Source: Meghimatium bilineatum
Taxonomy: Eukaryota > Mollusca > Gastropoda > Stylommatophora > Philomycidae
Direction: 5' to 3'
Assembly: GCA_034231615.1 (NCBI GenBank)
Contig: CM067310.1
Location: 3,764,510 to 3,828,509, forward strand
Length of the DNA stretch: 64,000 nucleotides
Shown piece after piece: positions 46,920 to 58,930 of the stretch (its first letter is position 1; every line of letters starts with the position of its first letter). A program made the translations under genes and the position numbers. A model generated the notes under the pieces. It was not told where the DNA came from. It saw only the letters and a list, made by a program, of their open reading frames with translations, and searched no databases.

Positions 46920-47840
46920 ATACAACTTCTGATTTATGAAACAACAAAGAATGAACAACGTAAAAAAACTCAATGAACTGCTTTTCGCTGACGATAAAAA
47001 CATCATGTATGATGATGAAGAAAATCTGCAAACTCACATCAACTCACTATCAAGAATATGCAATAAATACAACATGCGGATCAATAGACAAAAGGCAAAA
47101 ACTATGCACATAACGAGATAAACAGAGCATTTAAACATTCAAATAGAGAACACAAAAATAATACAAGTCAAAGAGTTCAAGCACCTACGAAGTATCTTCA
47201 TAGAAGACGGACGAGTCAATTGAGAGATAGAAACAAGATGTCAAAATGAAAATATTGTGATATACCAGATGTCACTTTTGCTAAGGCACCCAAAAAACAA
47301 CATGGAAGTAAGAAACACATAAGTAAGATCATCTTTGTACAAACATTATGCTACCAATGCCAGACTTGGCAACTAACACCTACACATAAGTAAGAGCATC
47401 TTTGTACCAACACTATGCTACCAATGTCAGACTTGGCAACTAACACCTACACATAAGAGAAAGATCGAAACTTGCGAAATGTCTAAGTAAGGCTATTTGA
47501 GTCACCAGATTCGTCAAGGTGCGCAATTAGAACATCAGACGGATACTAAGTATAACATAGTGCATCAAGTATATAAACAACAGATAAAATTGTTTGGACG
47601 TCTTATGAGGATTAATGGTCCCATAAGAGCGTATAACAAGATTTAAATAATGATACAAAGCCAAGGGCATACCTAGGAAAAGATAGATAGACAACATCAA
47701 GACCATCCTGAATAAACATGACTGCACTACAACCATAGCAATACACCTGGCTCTGGAACACAGACTACATCTTCTGTACAAACCTCTACCCTCAGTGGCA
47801 AGTGTGGACGTTACGACAATAGACAATTCTTATAAAAACG
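46920..47840 (+). mobile_element. LINE RT fragment with FADD active site
   Basis: VKKLNELLFADDKNIMYDDE, HINSLSRICNKYNMRINRQK, then broken sequence to RKRWIDNIKTILNKH-like and LALEHRLHLL. A short internal near-duplication occurs at 47320-47455 ('ctttgtac..aacactatgctaccaatg'). Confidence 0.75.
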
Positions 47841-48286
47841 TCCGTATTAGTAATAATTACTTAAATGTAAACCCCTCCCTCCATTGTCCAAACTATTTTA
47901 TCTGTTGTTTCTATATATATTCTATGCATGGTGTTATATCTATTATCTTTCTGATGTTCTCATCGCACATTTTGGCTGAGTCTGGTGATTCCAATGGCCT
48001 TCTTCGGGCATTGCATTTTGCAAGTTTTGATTTTAAATAAATCAAAAATCCTGTACACCATACAACTGCAGAATGTTCACAGTGCTCAATAATTACATAC
48101 TTGGGTTATACATTGTTCACTATCTCCACCTTGGATTCACTGGACATTTATGGATTTAGAAGTTATTCATCTGACATTGGACTATTCAACAATCTCAAAA
48201 ACATTAATCTATTGTTTCTTTTGAGCCCTGTGCTCGCTTTTATTGCGGCATTCTTTGCCAGAAAAACTTCTACCATTTATTCATTT

Positions 48287-48606
48287 TAACACAGGTGGGA
48301 GAGTTGTAAGGAATATAATTTTAACACAGGTGGGAGAGTTGTAAGGAATATAATTTTAACACAGGTGGGAGAGTTGTAAGGAATATAATTTTAACACAGG
48401 TGGGAGAGTTGTAAGGAATATAATTTTAACACAGGTGGGAGATTTGTAAGGAATATAATTTTAACACAGGCGGAAAAGTTGTAAGGAATATAATTTTAAC
48501 ACAGGTGGGGGAGTTGTAAGGAATATAATTTTAACACAGGTGGGAGAGTTGTAAGGAATATAATTTTAACACAGGTGGGAGAGTTGTAAGGAATATAATT
48601 TTAACA
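48287..48606. repeat. 35-bp minisatellite
   Basis: Nine units of 'ttttaacacaggtgggagag' + 'ttgtaaggaatataa', nearly identical. Confidence 0.95.
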
Positions 48607-49189
48607 GTGTGTTGTCTAGTATTATTATGTATAAGGGTTAGTCATGGTCGATGTAATTTATTGAGTAATGGATGATAAGTTTGAGTTTTCTGTAACGTGA
48701 TACACATGACAACTTATCACTTTCATTTATTACAAAGACAGTAAGTGAGAAAAGGAAGCGTGGATGTTAGAGTGGGAGGTCTATGGCACCAACTTTGTCC
48801 TTAGGTGGTATGCTAGTCATGTTAAGCACCTGCGATTCAAAGTAAATTAGTAAACTGTAGCTTATAGGGACACCATATATATTGTTAGTTTCTTTGCCAT
48901 TCCTGCAATACTAAAGTTATGAATATATTTGTGAATATATAGTATATTCACTGTTTACCGAAATAATCACCCTTCAATTTTTCTTTTTAAAAATAAAGAA
49001 AGTAGGCATATCTTATGGCGAGGTATGCACCTTTCAGTCACAAAAAAGGGGGAGGGGTTACTGTTACAGATAATCTAGTCACTATGATTCCAATATTAAC
49101 ATTGTGATGACAAAAACGTATTGAATATATAACTCGGTGGTTATGGTTCTGCACCACTCCCTTAAATACATAGGCCTACTCTCGAACTC

Positions 49190-49480
49190 GCGGTGGCTAG
49201 ATTACCAGAAATCCATTGGCGCCCGTGTGTTGCCAGAGGACAGAAAGGGGGGGGGGTAAACAATTGTGACATTATTACCTGCCAATTATGTTGTAAGTGA
49301 CGACTAAGCAGGTCTTGGGCTCGCGTTGGTTGTTTCATCCCCAAAAAGGTCAAAGTAATAGAATGTGTCAGACCGAAAAGTGCAGATATCGCAGCTAAGA
49401 TATAAGCTATGACACAATGCACTCCGTTCTCCGGACTACATAATGCTAGTCTGAAAACGAACGCAGAAGAAGAGGAGAGA
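49190..49480 (+). mobile_element. S2 SINE-like element
   Basis: 'gttgccagaggacagaaagg' (with a G-run), 'gtgacgactaagcaggtctt', 'cgttctccggactacataat', ending 'gaaaacgaacgcagaagaag'. Confidence 0.7.
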
Positions 49481-49654
49481 AATTGGACCATGTCCGCGTT
49501 TGAAAAAAGCGCGCCTCACCATAAGAGTACCTTAAATAAAATTAATTATAATAATACCATAGTTTGTGGTACAAACAAGGGTTAGGTAATAACGAAACAT
49601 GAGGATGACAAAACAGAGATTTATTACATAAACATATTGGGATCAAAATTATTC

Positions 49655-50035
49655 CTTGATGACACACACACATAAATCTACGTTTACACAGGGGACAGCT
49701 TTACCATCATGTAATAATGAATACATACATATCTGTGTGTGTGTGTGTGTGTCTGTGTGTGTGTGTGTTCGTCCATCACAAGTGATGATGACCATTTTTA
49801 CATCCACTTTTGAAAATTCAGTTAGAATTATGACCATGTCTAATAGTTCGTAGATGTCTAATGAGCCCTATTCGAGCTGTAAATATTCTTGGGCAGTTCG
49901 GGCATGGAATGACCACCTTAGACGGATTTTGATCTATCCGTGACTTTCTAGCTACTCTCCGTTGTTGGGCTGCAACATTTCTCCTCTTTTCACAAGATGA
50001 TGCGCTCTTTTTGACTGTAGAGCGCCATATATATA
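49655..50035 (-). mobile_element. LINE-E 3' end with intact C2H2-like finger
   Basis: Minus strand: WRSTVKKSASSCEKRRNVAA, QQRRVARKSRIDQNPSKVV, then PCPNCPRIFTARIGLIRHLR T. Followed by a stop and a CA/CG-rich tail. 5' truncation at an (AT)n run at 50030. Confidence 0.8.
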
Positions 50036-50499
50036 TATATATATATACATTAATACAGTGTTTTTTTCTAGGAAAAAGGTGGGTATACGGCGTTTACAGA
50101 AGTGGATGGTCAATACTTCAACATGAATGGTCACCACCTTTCCTTCCCCCCCCCCCCATATTGCCGTCATACTTTGCACATAGGGAGTATTGAAGAAAAA
50201 AAAACCAAGCTTACGTATGAAACATTTTGAGTAATCAAATAGTTATCTTATAGTTCTACTGTCATATTAAAAAACGGGCGGCGATGTGGTTTGTTGTGTA
50301 TTCTCCGTAGCGTTAATTATGAGGTTACGTTATCTAAAGAGGGAGGGTTCAATCATTCCGTGTGTTGACAGTGTCAGAAGGAGGAGCAAAGAATATTAAC
50401 GCTCTGATCTGCCATGCATGTCATAAGAGATTAATAATAGGCATGAGGTTAGTGTTGAGCATGACAACTTGCAAGAAAAAGAACCACTCAAACCTTCCC

Positions 50500-53060
50500 A
50501 TACATGATGATGATGTTCGTCCGTCGTAATCGACGATGACCAAAAACTCAACCATAATAATAATAATAACAATAAATAATAAAAATAATAAAGTTAATAG
50601 TGCGTTTTTAAATGACTAACAAATCCAATGTGCGCACAAAATGTTCTTTTTACAGAATTGACAACAATAGAGGGTATCTATGTGAGGTTGAGATGTTCTT
50701 TTCTTTTCTACGTGCCCGCTTCTGTCTTGCAGTTTCTGGTCTAGACTCTTCCGCCGCTAGTGCTCCTGTTCTAATGATGTAACGCCATGCTGTTCTATCC
50801 TAAGCGAGGCTCTCTCAAGCGCCTACGTCAATGTTAAGATGTTTCAAGGATGACTTGAGCGTGTCTTTGAAGCGCTTTTTCTGTCCACCAGCTTTTCGAA
50901 ATTCTGCCTTGAGTGCTCCATAATATATTTATTTTGGCAGACGCGAATTCTCCATACGCACAATATGGCCTGCCCAGCCTGCTGGCGCCTTTATAAGTAT
51001 TGTGTGGATGCTTATTGAGGTTGATTTTTCCAAGATCTCGTAGTCTGGTACTTTGTCCCACCAATGTATTTTTAGTAATTTACGTAGGCAGGTAAGATGG
51101 AAATGATTTCATTTTCTTGCATGTCTAGCATACACTGTCCACGTTTCGCAAGCGTATAGTAGGGTTGGTATAACAGCAGCATGATATACTTGAAGTTTAG
51201 TGATTGTTCTTATACCTCTTCTGTCCCATACATTGTTGCCTAATCTGCCAAATACAGCACTAGCTTTTGCCAGTCTTTTGTTAATTTCCACATCAATGTT
51301 GACATCGCGAGAGAGAGTGCTTCCAGGGTAAGTAAAATTGTCGACTACCTGCAGTTTTTCCTGATTGTCGATGATGGAAGTAGCAGTATGTTGGCTATTT
51401 GATGTTGCTTGGTGCATGACTTCTGTTTTTTTGGTGTTAATAGTGAGACCAAAGTTGTTGCAGGCCTGTGAGAAGCGGTCTATGGTGCTCTGCATGTTTA
51501 CGACAGAGTCAGCATACAATGCACAGTCGTCAGCATAAAGTAATTCTTTAACAGTACTAGATTTAGTTTTCGTTTTTGCTTTTAGACGACGTAAATTGAA
51601 AAAAACCACCATCCGTTCTGTAATTGATCATTATGCCAGCTGTTTCATTACTATGGTGTGCTTCCGTTAGTATGGTCGTAAATAACAGGCTGAAAAAAGT
51701 AGGGGCCAGCACACATCCCTGCTTTACAACATTTGTGACAGGGAATGCAGGAGATACTCCTCCGTCGCAGATAACACTAGCCATCATACCGTCATGAAAT
51801 TGTCGTATCACAGTGACAAGTTTTGGGGGGCATCCGAACTTTGTAAGCACCTTCCACAGTCCTTCTCTGTTAACGGTATCGAATGCTTTAGTTAAGTCCA
51901 CAAATGTTGCTAAGAGTTCACTATGTTGCTCTTGTGACTTTTCCTGAATATGTCGTGCAGAGAATATCATATCAACTGTACCACGACCTGCACGAAAACC
52001 GCACTGACTCTCTGGGAGTAACTCGTTTAATAGTGAGTTATTGAATCTATTGAGTATGTCACGAGCAAGAATCTTACCAGCTATAGACAAAAGTGATATA
52101 CCCCTGTGATTATCGCAAGACTGTTTGGTACCTTTGCCTTTATATAGGTGTACTATAGAAGCATCTTTTAGATCTTGAGGCAATGTACCTGAGTTCCAGA
52201 AAATACCAAAAATGTTAGTTAGTTTTTTAATCAGCAGTAGTCCGCATTTTTATAAATTTCAGCAGGTAAGGCATCCAAACCTGGAGCTTTATCATTTGAC
52301 ATTTGTTTAATCGCTATAATAACCTCTTGACTGCTTGGAGGTATATCGAGTTCTTCTCTTATCCCAAGTTGTGGTATTCTGTTTATGACTTCTTCATTTA
52401 TTACTGTTTAGGATTTCTTCAAAATGTTCAGCCCAACGATTTAAGATGTCATTTTTGTCAGTGAGAAGCTTCGACGAATCGGCATTTAATAGAGGTGGTC
52501 ATCCCGATGTATTTTTGCTCACTTTCAATCGCAACGACATCAAGCGATCGCTAATTCCTCGAGGCAGACCTGGAAGTTTCTGTACCAGAGGTTATTTTAT
52601 AGCAAAACCAACACCTGATTCACGCCTCTCTGTGTTTTTACGTCATATCCAGAAGAATGTATACCCTCCACCTCTCTCTGTCAACTGACCCTCATCTGCA
52701 AACCGCGTTTCACTAAGTTCAACAATATCCAGATTATAACGGGCCAGTTCTTTAGCAATTAGTGCTGTTCTTCTTTCTGGTCTGTTTACATCTGAGATAT
52801 CCGTAAGTGTCCGAACATTCCATGAACCAACTAGGATTGATTCACACTTTGTTCTCTTTATATTTAATTGTAAAGATAAGTAGATTATTGGGTTGAGAAA
52901 TGACTAGCGCTGAAGTTGGTTTATTGTGTGCAAGAGTTGCGCTAATCGTCAACCACACTCTCCTGAGTTTTATCTTGGTTCAGTGGCAAGACAAAGTCGA
53001 GACAACTGGGAGAAAATCAGGTGCAGATGATGGCCAGAGCGTACTATGTGTCTGTGTCCT
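50500..53060 (-). mobile_element. LINE-E, internally deleted, APE plus RT
   Basis: From the right: a possible 5' region, then APE endonuclease start GSWNVRTLTDISDVNRPERR and LDIVELSETRFADEGQLTER to about 52500. A deletion removes the rest of APE. RT follows: KNDILNRWAEHFEEILN, ESQCGFRAGRGTVDMIFSAR, TFVDLTKAFDTVNREGLWKV, VVKQGCVLAPTFFSLLF, and after one frameshift (51563-51612) ELLYADDCALYAD. The thumb YACETWTVYARHARK, a 'KKRFKDTLKSSLKHLNIDV' end and a CATCATCATCAT tail follow. Confidence 0.88.
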
Positions 53061-53284
53061 ATGCTGTCCACACAGCAATACTGTTAGCGCCTATGTACCT
53101 GTTGAGTTACCTGCCAACTTCTTCCGAATATTTCGCCGCAGACTTTTTAAGGTAGACAAAGCCTTTGTTAACAATGCTAGGATGGCTTATTTCTTAGCAC
53201 TGTGAGTGTCCATAAGAGCTACAGTGTGTCGCCCAATATCACATCGACTGTAACAGGATAACACCGTGTAAAAATAGCTCTTCC

Positions 53285-54130
53285 CATATATATATATGGA
53301 TGAACTGCATGCCATGTTGTCCAAAAGTAAAGGTAGTGTCCAGAACATCCTTAAAGATCTAGGTTATTCACATGTTTGTGCACATTGGGTATCCAGAATG
53401 TTGACAGAAGAGCATAAAGAAACAAGGAAAACCATAGCCAATAACCTTCTGTACCGTTACCAAACTGCAGAAGATGAGTTTTTTTTAATCGAATATTGTG
53501 ACAGACGATGAGACTCGAGTTCATTTAAAAAAACCAGAAACCAAGACGCAGTCAATGGAATGACATCACACAACATCGCTGATAAGAAAAGATGTTCAAA
53601 GATTCATCATCTGTAGGAAAGTTATGACTTCCGTGTTTTGGAATGAGAAGAGTGTACTTCTTCTCGACTTCATGGAACAAAGGAACACAGTGAATGCAGA
53701 CTGTTATATTGGAACTTTGAAGAAGTTTAATGTCGTCTTCGGCGACCTTACCCATTAAAAGATCAGAGAACTGCACCACTGTTGCACAATAATGACCCGC
53801 CACACACCATTAAACGCACCATTGATGCGATTGGGGAATATGAATGGACAATATTACCACATCCCCCGTACAGTCCCAACCTTCAAACTTACATCTGTTT
53901 GGACCACGAAAAGAAGATATACGGACATCAAGTTTGGGCCACGAAAAGAAGATATACGGTGACATTATTTTAAAGACACAAAGATCACGCGCCGTAAACA
54001 ATTGGTTTAGGAAAAAAAGACACATTTTTACCGTGCAGTGAAGATGGACAACTGTAACATATAACAGAGATTACATCAAGAAATTAAATGTTGAAGTACA
54101 TACTTCAGACTACATTTTAATTTGTTTTAT
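53285..54130 (+). mobile_element. Mariner transposase pseudogene
   Basis: KGSVQNILKDLGYSHVCAHW and SRMLTEEHKETRKTIANNLL match the mariner helix-turn-helix and linker. After a frameshift at a T-run, VTDDETRVH holds the first catalytic Asp. Later frames have LLHNNDPPHTIKRTIDAIGE and LPHPPYSPNL, where the expected HDNA and SPDL aspartates are Asn. Several stops. Terminal inverted repeats not found. Confidence 0.8.
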
Positions 54131-54296
54131 CTATTTTCGTGTATATTTAATTTAAATTATAAATTAGGCGGCATTACTTTTTGACCGTAAAGCCATCTTC
54201 ATACCAAGAGCATGCATCACTTCACGGTAGAAACTAGTGTTTTTTCCCTATAAAGCTTTGTCTTATATATATATATATATATATATTGTCTATCGG

Positions 54297-54450
54297 TAGG
54301 TGAATGATGGTTGATCGCATTTACACTTGCCGTTAAGCGTAGGGGTGGGAGCTTAAGCTGTCGTTCCAAGGCCAGATGTGTCGCTGAGGTTGCATTTATT
54401 CCGTGATTTCTATTCACTGTTTGTTTGGTCTACCTTTGGCTTTACGCCCG
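54297..54450 (-). mobile_element. LINE 3'-end relic
   Basis: Shares 'gatggttgatcg', 'aggggtggga' and 'ttccaaggccagatgt' with 4940-5035. Followed by the (TA)n tract. Confidence 0.55.
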
Positions 54451-54456
54451 GATATT

Positions 54457-54617
<161 letters not shown>

Positions 54618-54654
54618 TATAGTGAATACTAGATGTACCATCACTGCAGATGTC

Positions 54655-55005
54655 CTTCTGTAAGATAGGGGAAACAGCTCTTGTTGTGACAACCCTATCA
54701 CTAAGATAAGAGAAACAGTTCCTGTTGTGACAACCCTATCACTAAGATAAGAGAAACAGTTCCTGTTGTGACAACCCTATCACTAAGATAAGAGAAACAG
54801 CTCCTGTTGTGACAACCCTATCACTAAGATAAGAGAAACAGTTCCTGTTGTGACAACCCTATCACTAAGATAAGAGAAACAGTTCCTGTTGTGACAACCC
54901 TATCACTAAGATAAGAGAAACAGTTCCTGTTGTGACAACCCTATCACTAAGATAAGAGAAACAGTTCCTGTTGTGACAACCCTATCACTAAGATAAGAGA
55001 AACAA
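54655..55005. repeat. 41-bp minisatellite
   Basis: About 8.5 nearly identical units of 'actaagataagagaaacagt' + 'tcctgttgtgacaaccctatc'. Confidence 0.95.
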
Positions 55006-55069
55006 CACCTAATTCATAATATAATTTTAAAAATACATCTTCTTTACAATTGTTTGTTTATACCAGGAC

Positions 55070-55300
55070 ATGGCAGAAAGCATTAAAAACCACAAAAAAC
55101 ACAGACGTGGACAAGCACTTAATACAGTAGGGAATATTGTTCAGAAATGCCCAGAATATGAAATGCGGAGGCAGATTCACTGGCACAGAGAAGCAATAGT
55201 GGAAGAAAAACTCTACAGACTTTTGTATGAGTTAAAAAACATAGTCAAGTTTATGAAAGAAACAAAACATCAGATATAAGCACATTCCAGGCAAACAAAT
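55070..55300 (+). mobile_element. LINE-A 3' fragment
   Basis: NTVGNIVQKCPEYEMRRQIH, KLYRLLYELKNIVKFMKETK and HQI stop, the same C-terminus as at 14775, followed by 'acaaatgaagaag'. Confidence 0.75.
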
Positions 55301-55554
55301 GAAGAAGTAACAGTAACATTGCATTATCTTATCTTTAGTGTTATCAATACTTATGTCTGTGACTGTGCCCAGAGATGACATGCACACCAGAGTGCACAGG
55401 CCGGCGCTCCATAGCTGGTTGAGCATCAGGGTCAGCGAACCACAGCTGGCCTAGACCCTCAGTACACTTCCACACACTGAGCCTGGAAACAGGAGTGCAG
55501 CAACCCTGCTGTAGCCTGGCCAAGTACTAGGGAATGCCAACGCGGCCCAAAAAA

Positions 55555-55712
55555 ATTCTGGCTTAAGACGGATGTGTCAGGTCGAAAGGCGCAGATAACG
55601 CAGCTTGTTGTAAAACATGACACAACGCAGATCACCCTCATACGTCCTTCTCAGGACGATCAGTGGAATGCTTTCAGAGGGTCCGCAGCAAGATGTACGA
55701 TGAAGAAGAAGA
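55555..55712 (+). mobile_element. S2-related fragment
   Basis: 'gacggatgtgtcaggtcgaa', 'gcgcagataacgcag', ending 'gatgaagaagaagac'. The middle has diverged from both S1 and S2. Confidence 0.5.
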
Positions 55713-56334
55713 CTGTGCCACTTTCCACTTTGTTGGATTTGCTTTAGCCATTTAGTTATATACATACATGAGTGCGACAAAGTTACTGTGCACTAATTTA
55801 GAGTGGTCATGACACTACATCATACGAATTGTGAGCATTTTGTGTTGGTCTGTCTAAGTGCACAGCCACTTTGTCCACACCCTATATTTTGAGAACTTTT
55901 TTCCTAATGTTAACACTAGAAAAACTACTTGGTTTATAACAATAGGCACAAACAAAATAACACAGGAGACTTAGTTTGACAGGTTACATCTATACAAAAT
56001 AACAGACTGTTTCGATCAAAATATCTGTATCAAGAAAGTAACGAAACATATGGTGGAAAACTTTTTAATAAAAAAGCACAAGATTATTGCCACTAAAAAA
56101 AATTATGTGGATCTCCCAATCACAACAATAATGTACCTTTTTAAATGAATAATTACATTTATTTGTCTTGTGGCTATCATAGAATTGATGTAGGCCAAAA
56201 AACTGACGTAGGCTTCCGAGTGATGGTCTATCCACATTTGAGTTTTTGTGTTAAACATGGCTGCCTTGAATTTAAAAAAAAAAGATGAATTTTATGCCAG
56301 CTTATCCATGTCTGGTCTAGGGCTGTTCAATAAG

Positions 56335-56545
56335 TCCCAAGGCTCAATCACAAGGGAACTACTTTGAAGGAGATACAATCACAAGGGAACTACTTCGAAG
56401 GAGATACAATCACAAGGGAACTACTTCGAAGATAGAAACAACTAGTCTGTAAGTTTACTTCCTTCAGTGAAAGGAGCGCTGGAGTAAGTGTATACAATCA
56501 CAAGGGAACTACTTTGAAGGAGATAGAAACAACTAGTCTGTAACT
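56335..56545. repeat. 31-bp tandem repeat and boundary unit
   Basis: 'caatcacaagggaactactt' + 'cgaaggagata' three times at 56344-56435 and once more at 56494-56525. The segment 56440-56545 recurs, diverged, at 58292-58388, on the other side of the LINE between them. Confidence 0.75.
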
Positions 56546-56670
56546 GAGAAATGTAGAGAATACAGCTTAGACCTACATATGTGTTTCACTAACTACGCCA
56601 AGGTGTTTGATTGTATTAAACATCAACTATGGTCCACCATGGGAGACATGGGCTTCCCCAAATACATAAT

Positions 56671-57027
56671 CAATCAATCAATAAACCCATAACCCTTCAG
56701 GGTCGTAGGGGTACCACATTGGATGCCTCAGTACACAGAGTCCTCCAGCGAATTCTATCCTCAGCGATGCGGATGAGTGTGGAAATATCTTGCCCTATCC
56801 ATTCCTTGATGTTGTCTGTCCATGTCTTTATTTGTCCTCCTCTGCTTCTTGCACTGTCGACAGTTCCCTGCAGTATTGTTTTTGACAAGGAATCGCGCCT
56901 GCATACATGTCCGAACCATGCTAGTTTTCGCCGTTTCAATATTGAAAGCAATGACTCTTGAACACCTGCACACATCTCTACTTTATTTCTTACGTACACA
57001 TTGGTCTTATGTTCCCTATAGGAAATT
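56671..57027 (-). mobile_element. LINE-B, 5'-truncated, 11-bp TSD
   Basis: 357 bp. Minus strand KRRKLAWFGHVCRRDSLSKT, TWTDNIKEWIGQDISTLIRI, ending ..SNVVPLRP. Tail on the minus strand is ATTGATTGATTG. TSDs AAATACATAAT at 56660-56670 and 57028-57038. Confidence 0.88.
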
Positions 57028-57330
57028 AAATACATAATACATATAAAAATACATACCTGGTAATACATCTTATTGAAACACTGTACCATGAAGAACAAGC
57101 AGCAGTGTGAGTGAAGGTTCTAACCCCTTATCTTTTTAATATCTATGCAGAGAATATAATGAGAAATGTATGAGAAGAACTAGAGAAAATGAGTTTCATC
57201 CAATAAATATCGGTGGGTACAAGATTCCAGAAATAAGATATGCAGATGACACAGTCCTACTTACTACACTTCCTGAGGGATTGAAACAGCTAATCACAAC
57301 AACAAATAAATACAATAAGATCCAAGATCT

Positions 57331-57607
57331 TCTTCTTCTTATGCGTTCGTTCTCAAACTCCTGCAGATTAGCAGGATGTAGTCCGGAGAATGGAATGCAC
57401 TGTGTCATGGTTTACAGCATTGATGCGATATCTGTGCCTTTCGGCCTGACACATCCGACTTCAGCATGACTTTGGGTCACTGACCATATATGGGATGGGA
57501 CAGCCAACTCCATCCCATAACCTCCTTAGTCACCTTTTACGACATGCGTGGAAGGTAAACAGTGTTGCTATTCTTTGCTCCCCTTTCAGGCCCGGCAACC
57601 TTCAGGC
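57331..57607 (-). mobile_element. S2 SINE-like element, full copy with 12-bp TSD
   Basis: 277 bp between perfect repeats GATCCAAGATCT at 57319-57330 and 57608-57619. Minus-strand order: head 'GGCCTGAAAGGGGAGCAAAG', 'GTGACTAAGGAGG', 'GGATGTGTCAGGCCGAAAGG', 'CATTCTCCGGACTACATCCT', 'GAGTTTGAGAACGAACGCAT', then AAGAAGAAGAA. It splits the RT frame just after YADD. Confidence 0.93.
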
Positions 57608-58419
57608 GATCCAAGATCTATATTTAAAAGCACAGAAAACAAAAACTATGACAAAAGACAAAACAAGGATCAAAAATATAGTCAAAATAGACAATATAGA
57701 ACTAGAACGTGTTAGAAAATTCAAATATCTGGGAGTAAATATAAACAGTTCTGAAGATTGTTCAGTCGAGATTAGGAGAAGAATCAAAATTGTAACACTC
57801 AAATTAACACAAATAAGAAAACTGTGGCACACATAATAACGACACTAAAGTAACCCTTTTAAGATCATGTGTTTTTCCAGTGGCAACATCTGGATTAAGA
57901 CTTGGACTTTAAAAAATATCCACAAGAATAAATTAATTTAAAATGAAGTGCTACAGAAAGAATCTATAAATATCATGGACAGAGAAAAAGAATAACATTG
58001 AAATTTTAAAATTACTGAAACTAAATGAAGGGTGGGCTTCTAAAAACCATCATAAGAAGGAAACTACAGTATTTTGGACACCGAAAATGACATGATGGTA
58101 TCGAAAGGCTGATTCTGGAGGACAGCGTACCAGGCAAGAGAAGAAGAGAAAGACCAAGAAGACGATGGACCAGCAACATCAAAGAATGTATGAGCAATAT
58201 ATCTGGTAAATGCAGGCATGCTTGCCCGGGACAGAGATGCGTTCAGAGTATCCACGATGAAGACAACGTTCTGGAAAGAATGTCACTTGATATAGTCTGT
58301 AAGCCTACTTCCTTCAGTGACAGAAGCGACAGAATAAGTGTATACAAGGAAACTATTTTGAAGAAGATCAAATCAACTAGTCTGTAAGACAAACGGTTTC
58401 CCAGAAAAATATTTAGTTC

Positions 58420-58580
58420 TTCTTCTTCTTCAGCGTACATTCTCAAACTGCTGCTGAATTTCTCTTGTATTAGGACTGCTGTCCTACTAGATTTCCAGCA
58501 GGATGTAGTCCAGAGAATTGAAATGCTCTGTGTCACAGTTTTATTTGCACCAATGGTCCAACACATCAGTCTTCAGCAGG
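58420..58580 (-). mobile_element. S1 SINE-like element with 11-bp TSD
   Basis: 161 bp between ATATTTAGTTC at 58409-58419 and 58581-58591. Confidence 0.9.
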
Positions 58581-58649
58581 ATATTTAGTTCAAGGAATAT
58601 ACTGAACAGCCTTTGCATGTTCAACTTGGTTGACATAATTTCTTCTTTC

Positions 58650-58772
58650 TCATTCGTTCACGTTCATTCTCAAACTTCTGCAGATAAGAAGCATGTAGTT
58701 CAGAGAATGGAGTGTGTTGTGCGATGGTTTACAGCTTGCTCCTTTTGGCCAGACACATCCGAATTAACCATG
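58650..58772 (-). mobile_element. S2-like element, head missing
   Basis: 'ttcattctcaaacttctgca', 'gaagcatgtagttcagagaa', 'ggccagacacatccgaatta'. It lacks the S1 stem-loop insert. Confidence 0.6.
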
Positions 58773-58844
58773 TACACTAAACTAAACATTAATTTTGTTA
58801 ATATGTTTTACACAGTTGTCTTGAGTACCCGGTAAGTTATTCTT

Positions 58845-58930
58845 TGTGGTAAAGTGGTCAAGCCATTTGCATTATATTTATGAGGTTGTACATTCAAAAT
58901 CGGCTGTGGCATCTTGTTTAGAAGTACGTT
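58845..58930 (+). mobile_element. tRNA-like SINE head (degenerate)
   Basis: 'ggtaaagtggtcaagccatt' resembles an A-box region and 'gtacattcaaaatc' a decayed B box at tRNA-like spacing. It lies downstream of the ataxin-1 stop. Confidence 0.35.

Larger units (their letters stand above)
56545..58290 (+). mobile_element. LINE RT copy carrying two nested insertions
   Basis: LINE pieces: 56580-56660 (FTNYAKVFDCIKHQLWSTMG), 57100-57330 (TPYLFNIYAENIMRN, IPEIRYADDTVLLTTLPEGL), 57608-57835 (MTKDKTRIKNIVKIDNIELE, KFKYLGVNINSSEDCS) and 58030-58250 (TIIRRKLQYFGH, RRERPRRRWTSNIKECMSNI). YADD is intact. Interrupted at 56671-57027 by LINE-B and at 57331-57607 by S2. Confidence 0.85.
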
